A DNA stretch of 64,000 bases from Desulfomonilaceae bacterium (GCA_041662605.1 JBAZSD010000007.1:1-64000), one strand, 5' to 3'; shown: positions 27,729 to 37,948, counted from the stretch's first letter. Notes: generated by a model from the sequence alone, not told the origin. Made by a program: numbers and translations.

Positions 27729-27838
27729 ACTGTAATCTCCTGAAATTTGTCTTTTCAAATATATAACTTATCCCAAGGATCTCATGCTGAGTTTTATGAG
27801 GTTTCAGCCAAATTGACACGGAAACTCTTCGTATCTAT

Positions 27839-28732
27839 TCAGTTACGTGGGGATAATTTCAGCGTATTTCTTATACCCTGCTCAAGATCTGTTTTGCAGG
27901 ACCATCCCAACAATTCCAGCGGCTTGATGTCCGCTTTTGAATGCATAATTTCACCAACGCTGTACGGTAGCGCGCCAAACAGAAGTTTTGTCTTTGATCG
28001 CGTAATCATTTTGACCGTTTCCACAAATTCACGGATTGAAATAGCCTTACCACTTCCTAACTCATACTGGCGCCAACCTACGGAGTGGGTTTGAGTTTCA
28101 ACCAGAAGAGTCATATAAGCGGATACAATGTCATCGATGTAGATAAAATCACGCTTCTGTTGCCCAGGAGTCAGAGCCAGTTCACCAGTATTCTTTAAGC
28201 AACCGTTTATAACATAATTCAAGAATTTGAACTCGGCGTCTCTCGGACCGTACATATGTTCTAGACGTACATTTACCACTCTGATTTTCTGCTCATCACC
28301 ATACATTTTGCACCAAACCTCGAACTGGCCCTTGCTCAGGGAATAAAAACTCAAAGGACCGTAGATAGGATTGGCTTTGTTAGCAAATGAGCCCGTATTA
28401 AAAAATGAGCCCGTATTAAAAGACACTGCTGCCTCTAGAAGTTTCAGAGGCATCACCAGGTTTGTCTCAAGAACTTCCGATGCTCCTTGTCCCTCTCGAC
28501 CGTAGCAGGTAGCGGTGTGGACGATGCTGTCAATTCTAGGAAAGTCTAAAAACGGTTGCTCCAGTTCACAACGGTCAAGATCATAGACAGTAACGTAATG
28601 TAACAATTCAGATATCCGGGATGTGTTGGAGAAACTTCGTTTAAGGATAATGACTTCATGACCTGCCTCCAGCAAAGCCCTGGTTAAGTGGCTACCAAGG
28701 AACCCAGTCGCTCCAGTTAAGAGAACTCTCAT
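27839..28732 (-). CDS. NAD-dependent sugar epimerase/dehydratase (extended SDR)
   Basis: A 297-residue extended SDR protein. LLTGATGFLGSHLTRALLEAG is the Rossmann motif, SIVHTATCYG the substrate loop, and YSLSKGQFEVWCK supplies Tyr-x3-Lys. The family interconverts or reduces nucleotide sugars. It lies 68 bp downstream of a methyltransferase gene and near a C-methyltransferase gene, the same company as the epimerase at 40233-41066, so a role as 4-ketoreductase for a C-methylated deoxysugar is plausible but inferred. Confidence 0.88.
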   Translation of the reverse strand: MRVLLTGATGFLGSHLTRALLEAGHEVIILKRSFSNTSRISELLHYVTVYDLDRCELEQPFLDFPRIDSIVHTATCYGREGQGASEVLETNLVMPLKLLEAAVSFNTGSFFNTGSFANKANPIYGPLSFYSLSKGQFEVWCKMYGDEQKIRVVNVRLEHMYGPRDAEFKFLNYVINGCLKNTGELALTPGQQKRDFIYIDDIVSAYMTLLVETQTHSVGWRQYELGSGKAISIREFVETVKMITRSKTKLLFGALPYSVGEIMHSKADIKPLELLGWSCKTDLEQGIRNTLKLSPRN

Positions 28733-28800
28733 CTGTTAAGAAAACCTAGGTTTGGTGTTCATGAAACTCGCTACTATTGTCGTCCGTTTGAAGAAACTTT

Positions 28801-29406
28801 CTATGTGTTGTCTTTTTTTCTCCCGATGACTACCGAGTCATACGCTCGTTCAACAGGAAACCCAAGCATTCCAAAAATTGTTAGCATTATCTGCCTCTTT
28901 CGAGTTTGCAGTTCTCTTGAAATGCCACCAATATAGCGCTTATAGCCTGGCGTTTCTAGCGATTCCCAGCAAGATAGTAAAATTGTGAGGCCTGCTCCTT
29001 CATATAAACTTTTCATGCCGTCCGGGTAGATTCGCCAACAGTCTATAGGACCGTGATATCCCCAACTTATCGGGGCAATCGTTACCACCAAGCCCCCAGG
29101 TTTTGTTATCCTAGCTAATTCATGAATCCAGATCCAAGGTTTTGGCACGTGTTCAATTACAGAGCCTGAAAGCACCACATCGTATGAGCCAGACTGGATC
29201 GGATAATTATAATCATCAACGTTCTCATAGGTGAGGTTAAAATTTTTGTAAGTATCAAGTGTATCCCAAGAGGCCACAGAAACATCTTGCGCTAACTGCC
29301 TATATTTTGAAGGAAAAGCATCGGGACCTATTTCCAGCACTTTTAATGAGTCTTTAATCAAGGGCTTAACATATTTCACAAAAATCAATTCGCTGTTCTT
29401 ATGCAT
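28801..29406 (-). CDS. Class I SAM-dependent methyltransferase
   Basis: A 201-residue protein. The SAM site is VLEIGPDAFPSKYRQLA, a variant with Pro in place of the usual GxG; SYDVVLSGSVIEHVPKPW follows, then LARITKPGGLVVTIAP. A short methyltransferase domain with no accessory part. It ends 68 bp before the epimerase gene and starts 9 bp after the C-methyltransferase stop. Substrate unknown. Confidence 0.82.
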   Translation of the reverse strand: MHKNSELIFVKYVKPLIKDSLKVLEIGPDAFPSKYRQLAQDVSVASWDTLDTYKNFNLTYENVDDYNYPIQSGSYDVVLSGSVIEHVPKPWIWIHELARITKPGGLVVTIAPISWGYHGPIDCWRIYPDGMKSLYEGAGLTILLSCWESLETPGYKRYIGGISRELQTRKRQIMLTIFGMLGFPVERAYDSVVIGRKKDNT

Positions 29407-29415
29407 TCAATTCTC

Positions 29416-30645
29416 TCACAATAAATCCAAAACAGAGGTCAATTTTCCGCCTTGTTCTAAATACCTTGAAAGCAACTGTCTGATCTCATCCATATAACCG
29501 TAAGAAAATACAATAAGTTCGTCGACTGGATTCTCCTTTAAAAAATCAGGCGCAACAACAGGCACGTGAGATTTGGGAGTCAATAACCCGTGTAAGTTTG
29601 TGTTCTGATCGCACAGAAATTCAATATGCCTATTACTGAGATTGGTAATCGCCAAGGTCATGACACCTCGCGGACCTGCCCCATAACCTCCTAAACGCTT
29701 ACCTGACAGGATCTGAGAATCCACATAGCTTCGGAATTTTTTACAGCCGTCTTCGGCCCCTCTGCCGAAATCTTTATAACGGTCCCATTTATCAAAAGGA
29801 CCCAGACGGATGGATAGGTTACTATCTGGTTCATAGTTGTTTCCTTGAACTGCAGCTGCAATTAACAGTGAGTTTCCACGACGATCTTGCTCCTTTACAA
29901 GGTCCATGGTTAGCAGTTCAAAACCAGCCCGTTCCAATAAGCTTTTTAAGGACGCAGATGTCAAGTAGATCGTGTGCTCATGTTGAAAGACGCAGATCTC
30001 GCGACGCATCATCGTTTTCTCAAGATCATGCACCTCGATAATCAAGAGGCCATTTTCTTTGTCTAAAAGTCGCTTGGCTGTCTGGAGGAATCCCATCGGG
30101 TCAGGCAGATGGTCAAAGGTATAGGTTAGTAGGATTGCCTTTACAGGAAGCATGGCTAGAGGTATCTGGCCAATAGAGTCGTCATTAAATAAGCACGCAG
30201 CCGTTGGTACATGAGCGCGGGCAGAAATCCTAGTGAGTTCCAATGACGGTTCAAACCCAAAAACGCGTGCTCCTAGCTGTTTAAAGCACAATAATTGAGC
30301 CCCATCATTAGAACCAATTTCAACTATTGGGTCATCAGGGAGAAGTCCAAATTTTTCAAAAGTGTTCTTGGCTAAGACTCGCATAAAATTAGCCGCAAGC
30401 GGTGAAGATGAAACCGTATAACGATACTCCTGATAGTAATCTGACGTCTGTACATCGTGTGCAGTCTGCGCAATACCACATTGGGAGCACAAATACACCT
30501 CCAATGGGGCAACAAATTCAGTTCCCTTAGTATTTATTGAGACAAAATCGTCACTTAAAGGAACATCCTCGAACCTCAAGAATTTACGAAAATTTACGGA
30601 ACCGCAGATACGGCAACGTTTATGATGACGAATGTTGTATTGCAT
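29416..30645 (-). CDS. NDP-hexose C-methyltransferase-like protein with N-terminal zinc domain
   Basis: A 409-residue protein. The N-terminal zinc-binding domain has CRICG at residues 10-14 and CSQCG about 45 residues later. A central SAM domain (PIVEIGSNDGAQLLCFKQ) and a C-terminal domain with GGYGAGPRGVMTLAI follow, the three-part layout of TylC3-type sugar C-methyltransferases. A paralogue lies at 41742-42977 and a decayed N-terminal piece at 47634-47833. It is the first gene of the run right of which the IS1182/IS200 insertion zone begins. Confidence 0.87.
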   Translation of the reverse strand: MQYNIRHHKRCRICGSVNFRKFLRFEDVPLSDDFVSINTKGTEFVAPLEVYLCSQCGIAQTAHDVQTSDYYQEYRYTVSSSPLAANFMRVLAKNTFEKFGLLPDDPIVEIGSNDGAQLLCFKQLGARVFGFEPSLELTRISARAHVPTAACLFNDDSIGQIPLAMLPVKAILLTYTFDHLPDPMGFLQTAKRLLDKENGLLIIEVHDLEKTMMRREICVFQHEHTIYLTSASLKSLLERAGFELLTMDLVKEQDRRGNSLLIAAAVQGNNYEPDSNLSIRLGPFDKWDRYKDFGRGAEDGCKKFRSYVDSQILSGKRLGGYGAGPRGVMTLAITNLSNRHIEFLCDQNTNLHGLLTPKSHVPVVAPDFLKENPVDELIVFSYGYMDEIRQLLSRYLEQGGKLTSVLDLL

Positions 30646-30837
30646 AGCATTGTCCTCAGTAATGGTGAATCGCTAGGAGCCTGTCGGACTTAGCCTGACG
30701 CCCCGCAATTTATAGAGGCTCTAATTAGCGTAACATCCTGATATTATGTTATTTAACAGCAATTATCTCTTGAGTTACGCAACGGCTCTAAGGTATATTC
30801 TCCAACAGAACGGATGTTCATTCAAGGGGATATATAC

Positions 30838-32196
30838 ATGAAGGTAACATTTGTGGACGTTGATAGAGATACTCTCTTCCTGTTGCCGCCATCTATTCAG
30901 GAATGGTTGCCGGAAAAGCATCTGGCTCGTTTTGTGGTGGAAATCGTCGAACAAATCGACCTTCAGCCTCTCAAATCATCATACTGTGGTAGGGGATTCC
31001 AGCCGTACAGCCCGGAAATGAATGGTAGCCATTCTTTTTTACGGATACGCCATAGGCGTTTTTTCAAGTCGTAAACTGGAACGCAGCACGTACGACTCGG
31101 TGGCTTTCCGCTACATCGCAGCTAACAGTCATCCGGACCATGACACTATCGCTAGCTTTCGCAGGCGATTCCTACCAGAGTTGACGAGGATATTTGTGGA
31201 AATACTCTCTATTGCCCACGAGATGAAGGTTCTAAGGCTAGGCAAGGTTAGTATCGATGGGACCAAAGTTAAAGCCAACGCATCCAACCACAAGGCGTTA
31301 AGTTATGGCCATGCCTGTAAGCTGGAAAAACAGCTTGAAGCGGAGGTGGCTGAGCTGCTGAAAAAGGCCGAATCAGTTGACAAAGCTGACATTCCTGATG
31401 GCATGGACATCCCGACTGAACTTTCGATTCGCCAGGAGCGTGTTAAGGCAATCAAGGAAGCCAAGGCCGAAATAGAGCGTCGTGCGGCGCAACGGCACGC
31501 CGAGGAACAAGAGGTATATGAGACCAAGGTCGCCGAGCGAGCTAAAAAAGAACAACAGACCGGCAAAAAAGCCAGGGGTAAATCCGCAGCCACCGGAGCC
31601 TGATCCAACGCAAAAGGATCAGGTCAATCTGAACGATAAGCAATCACGCATAATGCCAACATCCGGCGGTGGGTTTGAACAGGCCTACAATGTCCGGGCA
31701 GGCGTGGACATGGAAACCATGCTGATTGTCACCACCCATGTGACCCAGGCTCCCAACGACAAGAAAGAGCTGAAACCGGCCCTGACTAATTTGAAGCGGG
31801 TTGCCACAAGGATTCGGAACAGTTACTGACCTCATTGCGGATAACGGCTATTTCAGTGAAGACAATGTAAAGCTTTGCCAAGAGAACCGGGTAACCTCTT
31901 ACATAGCTGTCAACCGTGAAAAACATCATCCGCCAGTTATGGATCGGTTCCAGGAACCGGTGCCATTGCATGACAACGCTACTGCTCTGGACAGCATGAA
32001 GCATAGGCTCAAAACGACATCAGGTAAGGCTGTCTATGCGAAGCAAAATAGGACTATCGAGCCTGTCTTTGGCATCATAAAGTCGGTTATGGGCTTTCGC
32101 CAATTCATGTTACGAGGACTGGAGGCGGTAAAGGGTGAATGGGATCTGGTTTGTATATCCTTTAAAAGGGCTCTTTGCCTTGGTAAAATAGGTTGA
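30838..32196 (+). pseudogene. IS1182-type DDE transposase, three frameshifts
   Basis: The conserved protein can be read across three frames. Frame 1 from 30838 (FLLPPSIQEWLPEKHLARFV) passes to frame 2 at about 31021, to frame 3 near 31582 and back to frame 1 near 31800. At each junction one extra base explains the shift (an A after GAAATG, a T near GGTAAATCC, a G in AAGCGGG). IS1182 features include SIDGTKVKANASNHKA, an EQAYNVRAGVD stretch and DLIADNGYFSE. The three shifts make an active transposase impossible unless they are sequence errors. It lies on the plus strand, against the glycan genes. Confidence 0.88.
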
Positions 32197-32329
32197 TAAC
32201 AAACAAAAGGAAACAGATTTGTACGCTTTACATATTTTTGGACGTTTACACGTGGTCTCAGCTTTCCAGTGATACGAACTGGTTTACTGAAGCAGTTTCA
32301 AAACAAAGCCCGTAGGCAATCTGGGATGA

Positions 32330-32990
32330 GTTTAATTAGCCTTAGAAATCCACGTCCTGTGGACGTGGTCAGAGTCTGAAGGCTATGCCGGAAGACAGCC
32401 CATCTGCTAACTCTAGAATTCAAGTTGTTCCCGCAACTTCGAAAACAGGAGAAGCAGATGAGCAGGTTTCGTAAGCTATCACATGGGATATGGCATTGCC
32501 AATATCACGTGGTTTGGGTCCCTAAGTATCGATTTCGTATATTGGATGGGATGGTAAAAGAAGAAGTTCACAACTGCATCCAAGTTTTTTGTGGACGTAT
32601 GGGATGTGAAGTGGTGGAACTGAACATTCAGGCGGATCATGTTCACCTGATCTGCATGGTGCCGCCAAAGGTGTCGATATCCGAGTTTATGGGCGCAATC
32701 AAGGGACGAACAGCAATTCGAGTATTCAAGCAGTTCCCCTATATGAAGAAGAAACCCTATTGGGGCAATCATTTTTGGGCGAAAGGCTACTGCGTCGACA
32801 CAGTGGGTCTTGAGGCGGACATGATCCGCAAGTATGTAAAATACCAAGAAGACAAAGAGCGATGTGAGGAACAACTGCATTTGTAACTCGAACCATGGGA
32901 ACAACTACGCTTGCCTCCTTAAGGGGGCAAGCTTTTAGCCCTCCTAAGGGGGGCAAAGAGAAAGCCACGTGCTCTGCACGTGGATATTTA
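32330..32990 (+). mobile_element. IS200-type insertion sequence
   Basis: An intact TnpA gene is bracketed by subterminal hairpins typical of IS200/IS605 elements: CCACGTCC-TGT-GGACGTGG near 32350 on the left and CCACGTGC-TCT-GCACGTGG near 32967 on the right. Exact cleavage points are not determined. A further hairpin (TTGCCTCCTTAAGGGGGCAA) stands between the gene and the right end. Confidence 0.8.
32458..32886 (+). CDS. tnpA: IS200-type transposase TnpA (Y1 HUH)
   Basis: A 142-residue intact TnpA. The HUH motif is HVH at 61-63 (QADHVHLICMV) and the catalytic tyrosine is Y126 in RKYVKYQ, with Q130 in place. SRFRKLSHGIWHCQYHVVW at the N-terminus is the usual IS200 opening. The ATG at 32458 is chosen because AGGAG lies 7-8 bases upstream; the frame opens eleven codons earlier. 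It cuts and joins single-stranded DNA next to the end hairpins. It is not closely similar to the RAYT at 9962-10372. Confidence 0.93.
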   Translation: MSRFRKLSHGIWHCQYHVVWVPKYRFRILDGMVKEEVHNCIQVFCGRMGCEVVELNIQADHVHLICMVPPKVSISEFMGAIKGRTAIRVFKQFPYMKKKPYWGNHFWAKGYCVDTVGLEADMIRKYVKYQEDKERCEEQLHL

Positions 32991-33035
32991 CTCCTCAGGC
33001 CGACAGGAACACTATTATTGGGTTCTAATCGTTTA

Positions 33036-33128
33036 AGCTGAATTCTAGAGTTAGTGGATGGGCTGCCGGCATAGTCTTCAGAATCTGACCACGCCCAGAG
33101 GACGTAGATTTCTGAGGCTCATTAACTT
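33036..33128. repeat. Inverted, diverged copy of the IS200 left end
   Basis: The reverse complement of this segment matches about 32332-32425, the left end of the IS200-type element, over roughly 90 bases: a GAAATCTACGTCC hairpin arm, GTGGTCAG, GCCGGCAGCCCATC, and AACTCTAGAATTCA. No transposase gene goes with it. It is the scar of a second, oppositely oriented insertion or of a rearrangement. Confidence 0.8.
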
Positions 33129-33228
33129 GTTCTGTAATTTGTCAATAAGAGTACCACTCAACTGTCTTAAGACCATCTCAATGTGCTATTTTACAAAGTT
33201 GGCTGAATGCTACACTTGATGTACTTTG

Positions 33229-34191
33229 TCAATCGATTCGAATCAGTGAATTCAAGAAAGGACGCAGACTATTTCTTATCGATGTTACCAGGTAGTAAAG
33301 AGGTGGATTCATAACCAGAAACATTTTAATCTTATGCCTAAGATCACGACCTATAAATCCTCTACAGGGTGCGCTTGTTAATACTGTCCTGGCAAGCCAC
33401 AACTTATCTGTGGTGCTCAGTGATGTGCTCGATAGAATGATCATGATCAGCGATTTCCAGAAGGAAGAGTGCGGAAACGCTTGATATGCTTTTGTTTGAC
33501 CAAAAACGGTCCTTGCATAATGAATGGTAGCTTCCACAGGATCAATAAAAACCCTTTCCCGGAAAAGGCGCGCTCCTTCGTTGATCTGGCCACACTTTCC
33601 TTGCAAAATAAGCGCCAACGCCATGACGATATCACCGCCCAACTCTAGTCTTGGAAATGGGAGCAAACGCTCCAGATTATTTCGCCTGATCAAGCCATAA
33701 ATGGCGTGACATTGACCATAGCTAGTGAAACATTTCAAAAAGCGTTCGACGGGCGAATCGCAGTCCCACAGGAAACTGGTATTTATGCATTTTACTGGCT
33801 GCCCCTTATCATTAATGGCTATTAGCCTGGGAGAGCATGACACGTAATCCGGGTTAGTATCCAAAAATTTTAGGAGGACACCTAGCATATTGCTTTCACG
33901 CTTATCATCATGCGCATGCCACATGAAGTATTTTGATTCAGTGTTTTTGAATACAAATTCACCATTGGCACCACTGCCCCAATTCCTTTGGTGTCGGTGA
34001 ATTCGGACTCTACGATCTATGGACTTGTAATAATTACATATCTCCCATGTTGAATCTGTCGAGCAATTGTCAGAGATAAGAAAATCGAAATCCCCAAAAT
34101 CTTGAGCTAGAACCGACTCGATAGATTCAGCAAGATATTTCTCTCCGTTATAGACCGGTAATCCGATGGCTACAGGCGGAATTCGTTGCAT
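33229..34191 (-). CDS. Glycosyltransferase family 2
   Basis: A 320-residue GT-A enzyme. AIGLPVYNGEKYLAESIESV, FLISDNCSTDSTWEIC and WHAHDDKRESNML (acidic metal cluster) are present. The C-terminal region has an amphipathic stretch but no clear membrane helix. It follows the decayed flippase gene in transcription order and is the last glycan gene before the insertion zone. Confidence 0.88.
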   Translation of the reverse strand: MQRIPPVAIGLPVYNGEKYLAESIESVLAQDFGDFDFLISDNCSTDSTWEICNYYKSIDRRVRIHRHQRNWGSGANGEFVFKNTESKYFMWHAHDDKRESNMLGVLLKFLDTNPDYVSCSPRLIAINDKGQPVKCINTSFLWDCDSPVERFLKCFTSYGQCHAIYGLIRRNNLERLLPFPRLELGGDIVMALALILQGKCGQINEGARLFRERVFIDPVEATIHYARTVFGQTKAYQAFPHSSFWKSLIMIILSSTSLSTTDKLWLARTVLTSAPCRGFIGRDLRHKIKMFLVMNPPLYYLVTSIRNSLRPFLNSLIRID

Positions 34192-34215
34192 CTTAACCCC
34201 TTCAAATAGGTTGCA

Positions 34216-35738
34216 TTAAACAGGCGCTCTTGAGATGTTTTGCCTAGCCCGAGATCTCAGCTCTGAAATGTGAGCTAACAAGGCTGAACGTATTGTTGGA
34301 GTCACAATGACACATGCTCCAAAACTGATCAGTGCAACCAGAGCAAGAAAAATCAAGACCTCAATTCGGGACAACTGGGTTGGTAGCATAAGCCTGAATG
34401 AGACACCAATGCAAGGGAAACAACGAGTTGCAGTCCGACGTCATCTCTGTAGCATCGCCACAATTAACCTTTAAGGATTTTCCAGTGCATTATTCTTATT
34501 CCTATTAACACATAACCCAAATTCAGGGTGGCCCATACAATAGCCCCGCCAATCATGCCATAAAGATTGGTCAGCAATATTAGAACGGGGATCAAGATGA
34601 TTATCGACACCACATTCAACAAAATACCGTACGATGTCCAGCCGTAAGCTAGTGGAACGGCGTAAGGGATGTTCACCATTGTGTTACAAGCAGAGCTAAC
34701 AACCAAGAGACTCATAACAAGGCTCGCTTTTGCGGCTATGTTCGCGTCACCTGTCCATACCAACAGAACCTGATATGAAAACGATGCTAACACAGTTGCA
34801 GCCGGCAATACCATTACCGACATGAATTGACAGGATTTGTGGTAAAGCTCCGAAAGGTGTTTTGTGTCTCCTAACGCCACAAGTTGGGACAATCGCGGGA
34901 ATAGAGCGGTAAAGATCGGGGCAAGCAGCCTGCCTAAAGCGCTTGCCCCGGCCACGCGAGCATATAGTAGCCGAACATTTCCAGAGTCAGCATTTTACTC
35001 AATATTATTTTATCGGCCTGGGTGAGGATCATGGCAACGACATTGATCGCCATCATCCCCCCAGTAAAGGGCCAAATCTCGTGGAGAATCGCTTTTCGGA
35101 ACATGGGCCTCTCTGTCGACTGAGGCAAAGAGCGCCATAGAAAATAAGCGCTCGTGAAAGTTTCTAAGCCGCTCACCACGATCTGGAAGATAAAAAACGC
35201 TTGAATGGTGGGAGATACAAGCCATAAAACCAAAACAGCGCCAAGACCACGGAATGTTCCGGAGATAGCGTTGAGAATATTGACCAGTACCTGCTGCTGC
35301 AGACCCTTCAGGCCGCCCTGATACAGCCCAAAGGGCCATCGAAAAACAACGACCATCCCCATGATCATTACAGCCTGCTGGACATCGGATATCGATAAAC
35401 TTATCAGGGTGAACCCCGTAATCGGCTATAGAGAAGGAAATCAAAGTTACAATTGAGCCGATAATCAAGGCCACAATCCAATAAATTATTTCTAGAGTAC
35501 GCAAAAGATCACGGGACGCCTGTTTCTGGCCTGCTACTCCTGAGCGTCTGGCCATCTCCCTGTTCATGGTTGCGCTCAAGCCCATGTCCAGAATTGAAAA
35601 CATACCGATCAGCCATACGATTCGATGCCCATAAACCTGATGTAAAGCGGAACAAACACCACTCCCATCAAGGCCGACCATATGGACCCTGCATAGTTCG
35701 CTATTATATTGGCCTTGACTAACAAATTGGGTGCGATC
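34216..35738 (-). pseudogene. Wzx-type O-unit flippase, decayed
   Basis: Conceptual reading of the minus strand gives about 500 residues of a Wzx/polysaccharide-export protein once breaks are bridged. It begins NIIANYAGSIWSALMGVVFV near 35710. Breaks are a missing T at about 35617 (before IGMFSILDMGLS), a shift near 35400 (before SISDVQQAVMIMG), a missing base near 34950 (before ASALGRLLAPIF), an in-frame TAA after KILKG at 34464 where GAA is expected (then LWRCYRDDVGLQL), and a shift near 34395 before VSFRLMLPTQLSRIEV. The stop is at 34216. Polytopic, MATE-like fold expected. With four shifts and a nonsense codon it is almost surely dead. No clear start codon: a TTG near 35725 is possible. 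Confidence 0.85.
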
Positions 35739-35748
35739 GTCCCTTTTC

Positions 35749-36528
35749 TTAACGAAGTCTTTTTAAATACCCGTCCGGCGCTACGGTAATCAGCAGTTTG
35801 TGGTGAAGGCTCTTATCAATCTCAAACTCCGGGTGGGTCTTGAGATATTCCCACACTGCGGTTTTGGGGTTGTTGCCGGGGCCCCAAGGTCGATCGTGAA
35901 ACAGGTCGGGCGGCATGTCTTCGATGAGTGTGTCAAACACCACGCAATAGCTACCCACGGAGGTCAGTGGCGCATAAGCGCTAAGTTCAGCCAAAACGTG
36001 ATCGTGTGTATGATTTGAGTCGAGGCAAACAAGGATACGCTCATACCTTTTGGCATATTCGCAAACCTGTTTGATAGTATCCAAGTCAGTACTGGAGCCC
36101 TGGATCATGTCTATCTTGTGCCTCATGGGGTGGGCGTCGATGGAAGCGCGGTTGTGGGAACGGATATCGATGTCGACCCCCAACACCCGCCGGAGACTCT
36201 TCGACGGATCAAGTATCTGATTAGCTTCAACCGCTTCACAGTAATCCAGAATGGACAGCAGGGATGCATTCATAACCAGAGATCCGCCATGGGCAATGCC
36301 GGTCTCTATGATGAGATCGGGCTTCGTTTGCCAAATCAGTTCCTGCATGGCAACTATGTCCTGGGGCAATTGTATTATAGGACGACCAAGCCAGGAGAAG
36401 TTGTAAGCGTATTGGAGACTACCGGTATTCTTCATCCACAAAAGCGAGACCTCTTTTATTTTCTCATCGGTGCCAAGCGCCAAAATATTGGCCAATTTTT
36501 GTTCTTCAAATGACTGCAATGTGTCCAT
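35749..36528 (-). CDS. CmcI-family (cephalosporin hydroxylase-like) methyltransferase
   Basis: About 259 residues. YNFSWLGRPIIQLPQDIVAM, IIETGIAHGGSLVMNASLL (SAM site), VLGVDIDIRS and CLDSNHTHDHVLAEL are the family signatures; CmcI and rhamnosyl O-methyltransferases share this fold. The role is most likely O-methylation of a sugar, by analogy. I chose the ATG at 36528 because AGGAA precedes it and it avoids overlap with the upstream radical SAM gene; the frame opens nine codons earlier. Confidence 0.87.
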   Translation of the reverse strand: MDTLQSFEEQKLANILALGTDEKIKEVSLLWMKNTGSLQYAYNFSWLGRPIIQLPQDIVAMQELIWQTKPDLIIETGIAHGGSLVMNASLLSILDYCEAVEANQILDPSKSLRRVLGVDIDIRSHNRASIDAHPMRHKIDMIQGSSTDLDTIKQVCEYAKRYERILVCLDSNHTHDHVLAELSAYAPLTSVGSYCVVFDTLIEDMPPDLFHDRPWGPGNNPKTAVWEYLKTHPEFEIDKSLHHKLLITVAPDGYLKRLR

Positions 36529-36535
36529 GTTTATT

Positions 36536-37948
36536 TTATTCCTGAACCGTTTCATTTGTGAAAATTCTTAACTTGTCAAAGATACCGCGATAGATCACAA
36601 GTTCATCCATGGTCATGTTGTAAGGTTTCAAAATGAATTGGCTTGCAGTATCAGTCGGGTCCAAGGCAGTTTCGCCAGTCCATAAAAGATCCCGGTCGTA
36701 GTTCCGCAAAAAAAGTCCGTCTCTCAATGCCTGTTCAAAAACTCGTGTGCCCGGAAAAGGGAGCAAGTTGAATACTATATTTATGTCAACTTGCAGCTCA
36801 AGTATCATTTTTCGGGTATCCTCAAGTGTCTCACAAGAGTCCTCAGGAAACCCCATAATATACATGCCGCAAATACGGATGTTTGTTTTTTTGAAGGCTT
36901 CACATACTTCATAAATTTTTTCGCGATCCAGTCGTTTGCCGATCACCTCATTACGGATCCGATCGTTACCATGTTCAATGGGAAGACGAACAAATACGCA
37001 TCCAGCCTGCTCAAGCGCATCGATCACTTGACTATCCAAAGAACCCATATGCAGGCCACTGAGTGTTTCAAATTGTATATTAAGGTTTCTTTTGCAAATA
37101 TCAGCGCAGATTGCAAGAATGTGGGGTTTATTGACGTTCATATTATCATCAAGAAACGAAAAATAGTTCTGTCCATGTTTTTCATGAAGCATTTGCATTT
37201 CATCAACAACGCGCTGTGGAGAGCGCAGGCGAAGCTTCCGCCCCATAATCGTGTATGCTGCACAGAAGTTGCACCCAAATGGACAACTGCGGGATGATAA
37301 AATCGGTATTCCAAGATGGAATGTTTGATTCTTAGGATTATTCCAGTCAGAATGGTCGGTATAATAGTCGGTAATATTTATCAGATCCCACGCTGGGTCG
37401 GCCAACGAATCCAAATCACCCACAAAACTTCGGCGTGGCTGGTAGATGATCTCTCCTTCCTTTCTCCATGCAAAAGATTGAATATGGGAAAGATCACCGT
37501 TGGCTCCATTGAGGGAAAGCATGTTTGCAAGTTGTACAATCTGTTCTTCTCCTTCCCCTACAACAATGTAATCAATGTAAGAACAATTCTTGAGAATATC
37601 CTTGGGAAAGAGGCTCGGGTGAGCCCCACCCAGGACAATTGGAATATCGGGGTATTGCTTACGTAACGACTTCGAGATGTGGGAAATTGATCGGAAATGC
37701 AATGTGGTAAAACAATTGATAGCGAATAAATCTGGAGTAAATCTGTCAATTGCCTGCAACACTGCCTGCGGCAATTCGTCTCTGTTGTCTGTTGTAAGCC
37801 CAGAGACAATGGATAAATCGTGAATACATGGGGTATGGTTGTGGGCACGCAGCGTTGAGGCCAAGTACAGAAGCGCCGTTGGCGGTATATTGGTTTTGAT
37901 CTCCCTTAAGCCCGATAGCCTGGGTGGCGCAATTAGCGAAACTCTCAT
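36536..37948 (-). CDS. B12-binding domain radical SAM protein
   Basis: A 470-residue protein. The N-terminal cobalamin-binding-like domain (about 1-140) contains PIVLGGAHPSLFPKDIL and VVGEGEEQIVQL. The radical SAM cluster motif is C222-x3-C226-x2-C229 in SCPFGCNFCA. The family includes methyltransferases that act on unactivated carbon or phosphorus and other B12-dependent enzymes. Here, among sugar methyltransferases, a C-methylation or rearrangement of a sugar or lipid carrier is possible but cannot be specified. Typical family members are of this length. Confidence 0.88.
   Translation of the reverse strand: MRVSLIAPPRLSGLREIKTNIPPTALLYLASTLRAHNHTPCIHDLSIVSGLTTDNRDELPQAVLQAIDRFTPDLFAINCFTTLHFRSISHISKSLRKQYPDIPIVLGGAHPSLFPKDILKNCSYIDYIVVGEGEEQIVQLANMLSLNGANGDLSHIQSFAWRKEGEIIYQPRRSFVGDLDSLADPAWDLINITDYYTDHSDWNNPKNQTFHLGIPILSSRSCPFGCNFCAAYTIMGRKLRLRSPQRVVDEMQMLHEKHGQNYFSFLDDNMNVNKPHILAICADICKRNLNIQFETLSGLHMGSLDSQVIDALEQAGCVFVRLPIEHGNDRIRNEVIGKRLDREKIYEVCEAFKKTNIRICGMYIMGFPEDSCETLEDTRKMILELQVDINIVFNLLPFPGTRVFEQALRDGLFLRNYDRDLLWTGETALDPTDTASQFILKPYNMTMDELVIYRGIFDKLRIFTNETVQE

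Larger units (their letters stand above)
30677..33010. mobile_element. IS1182-type element, broken, overlapping an IS200-type element
   Basis: A left end CCTGTCGGACTTAGCC near 30680 and a right end whose reverse complement reads TCCTGTCGGCCTGAGG near 32995-33010 form imperfect inverted repeats around a decayed IS1182-type transposase gene (30838-32196). An IS200-type element (about 32330-32990) lies between the transposase gene and the right end, so it may have inserted there. The outer boundaries rest on a short match only. Confidence 0.55.

Noticed and set aside
32479..32904. 141-codon frame on the minus strand.
   Set aside because: Antisense shadow of the IS200-type tnpA gene.
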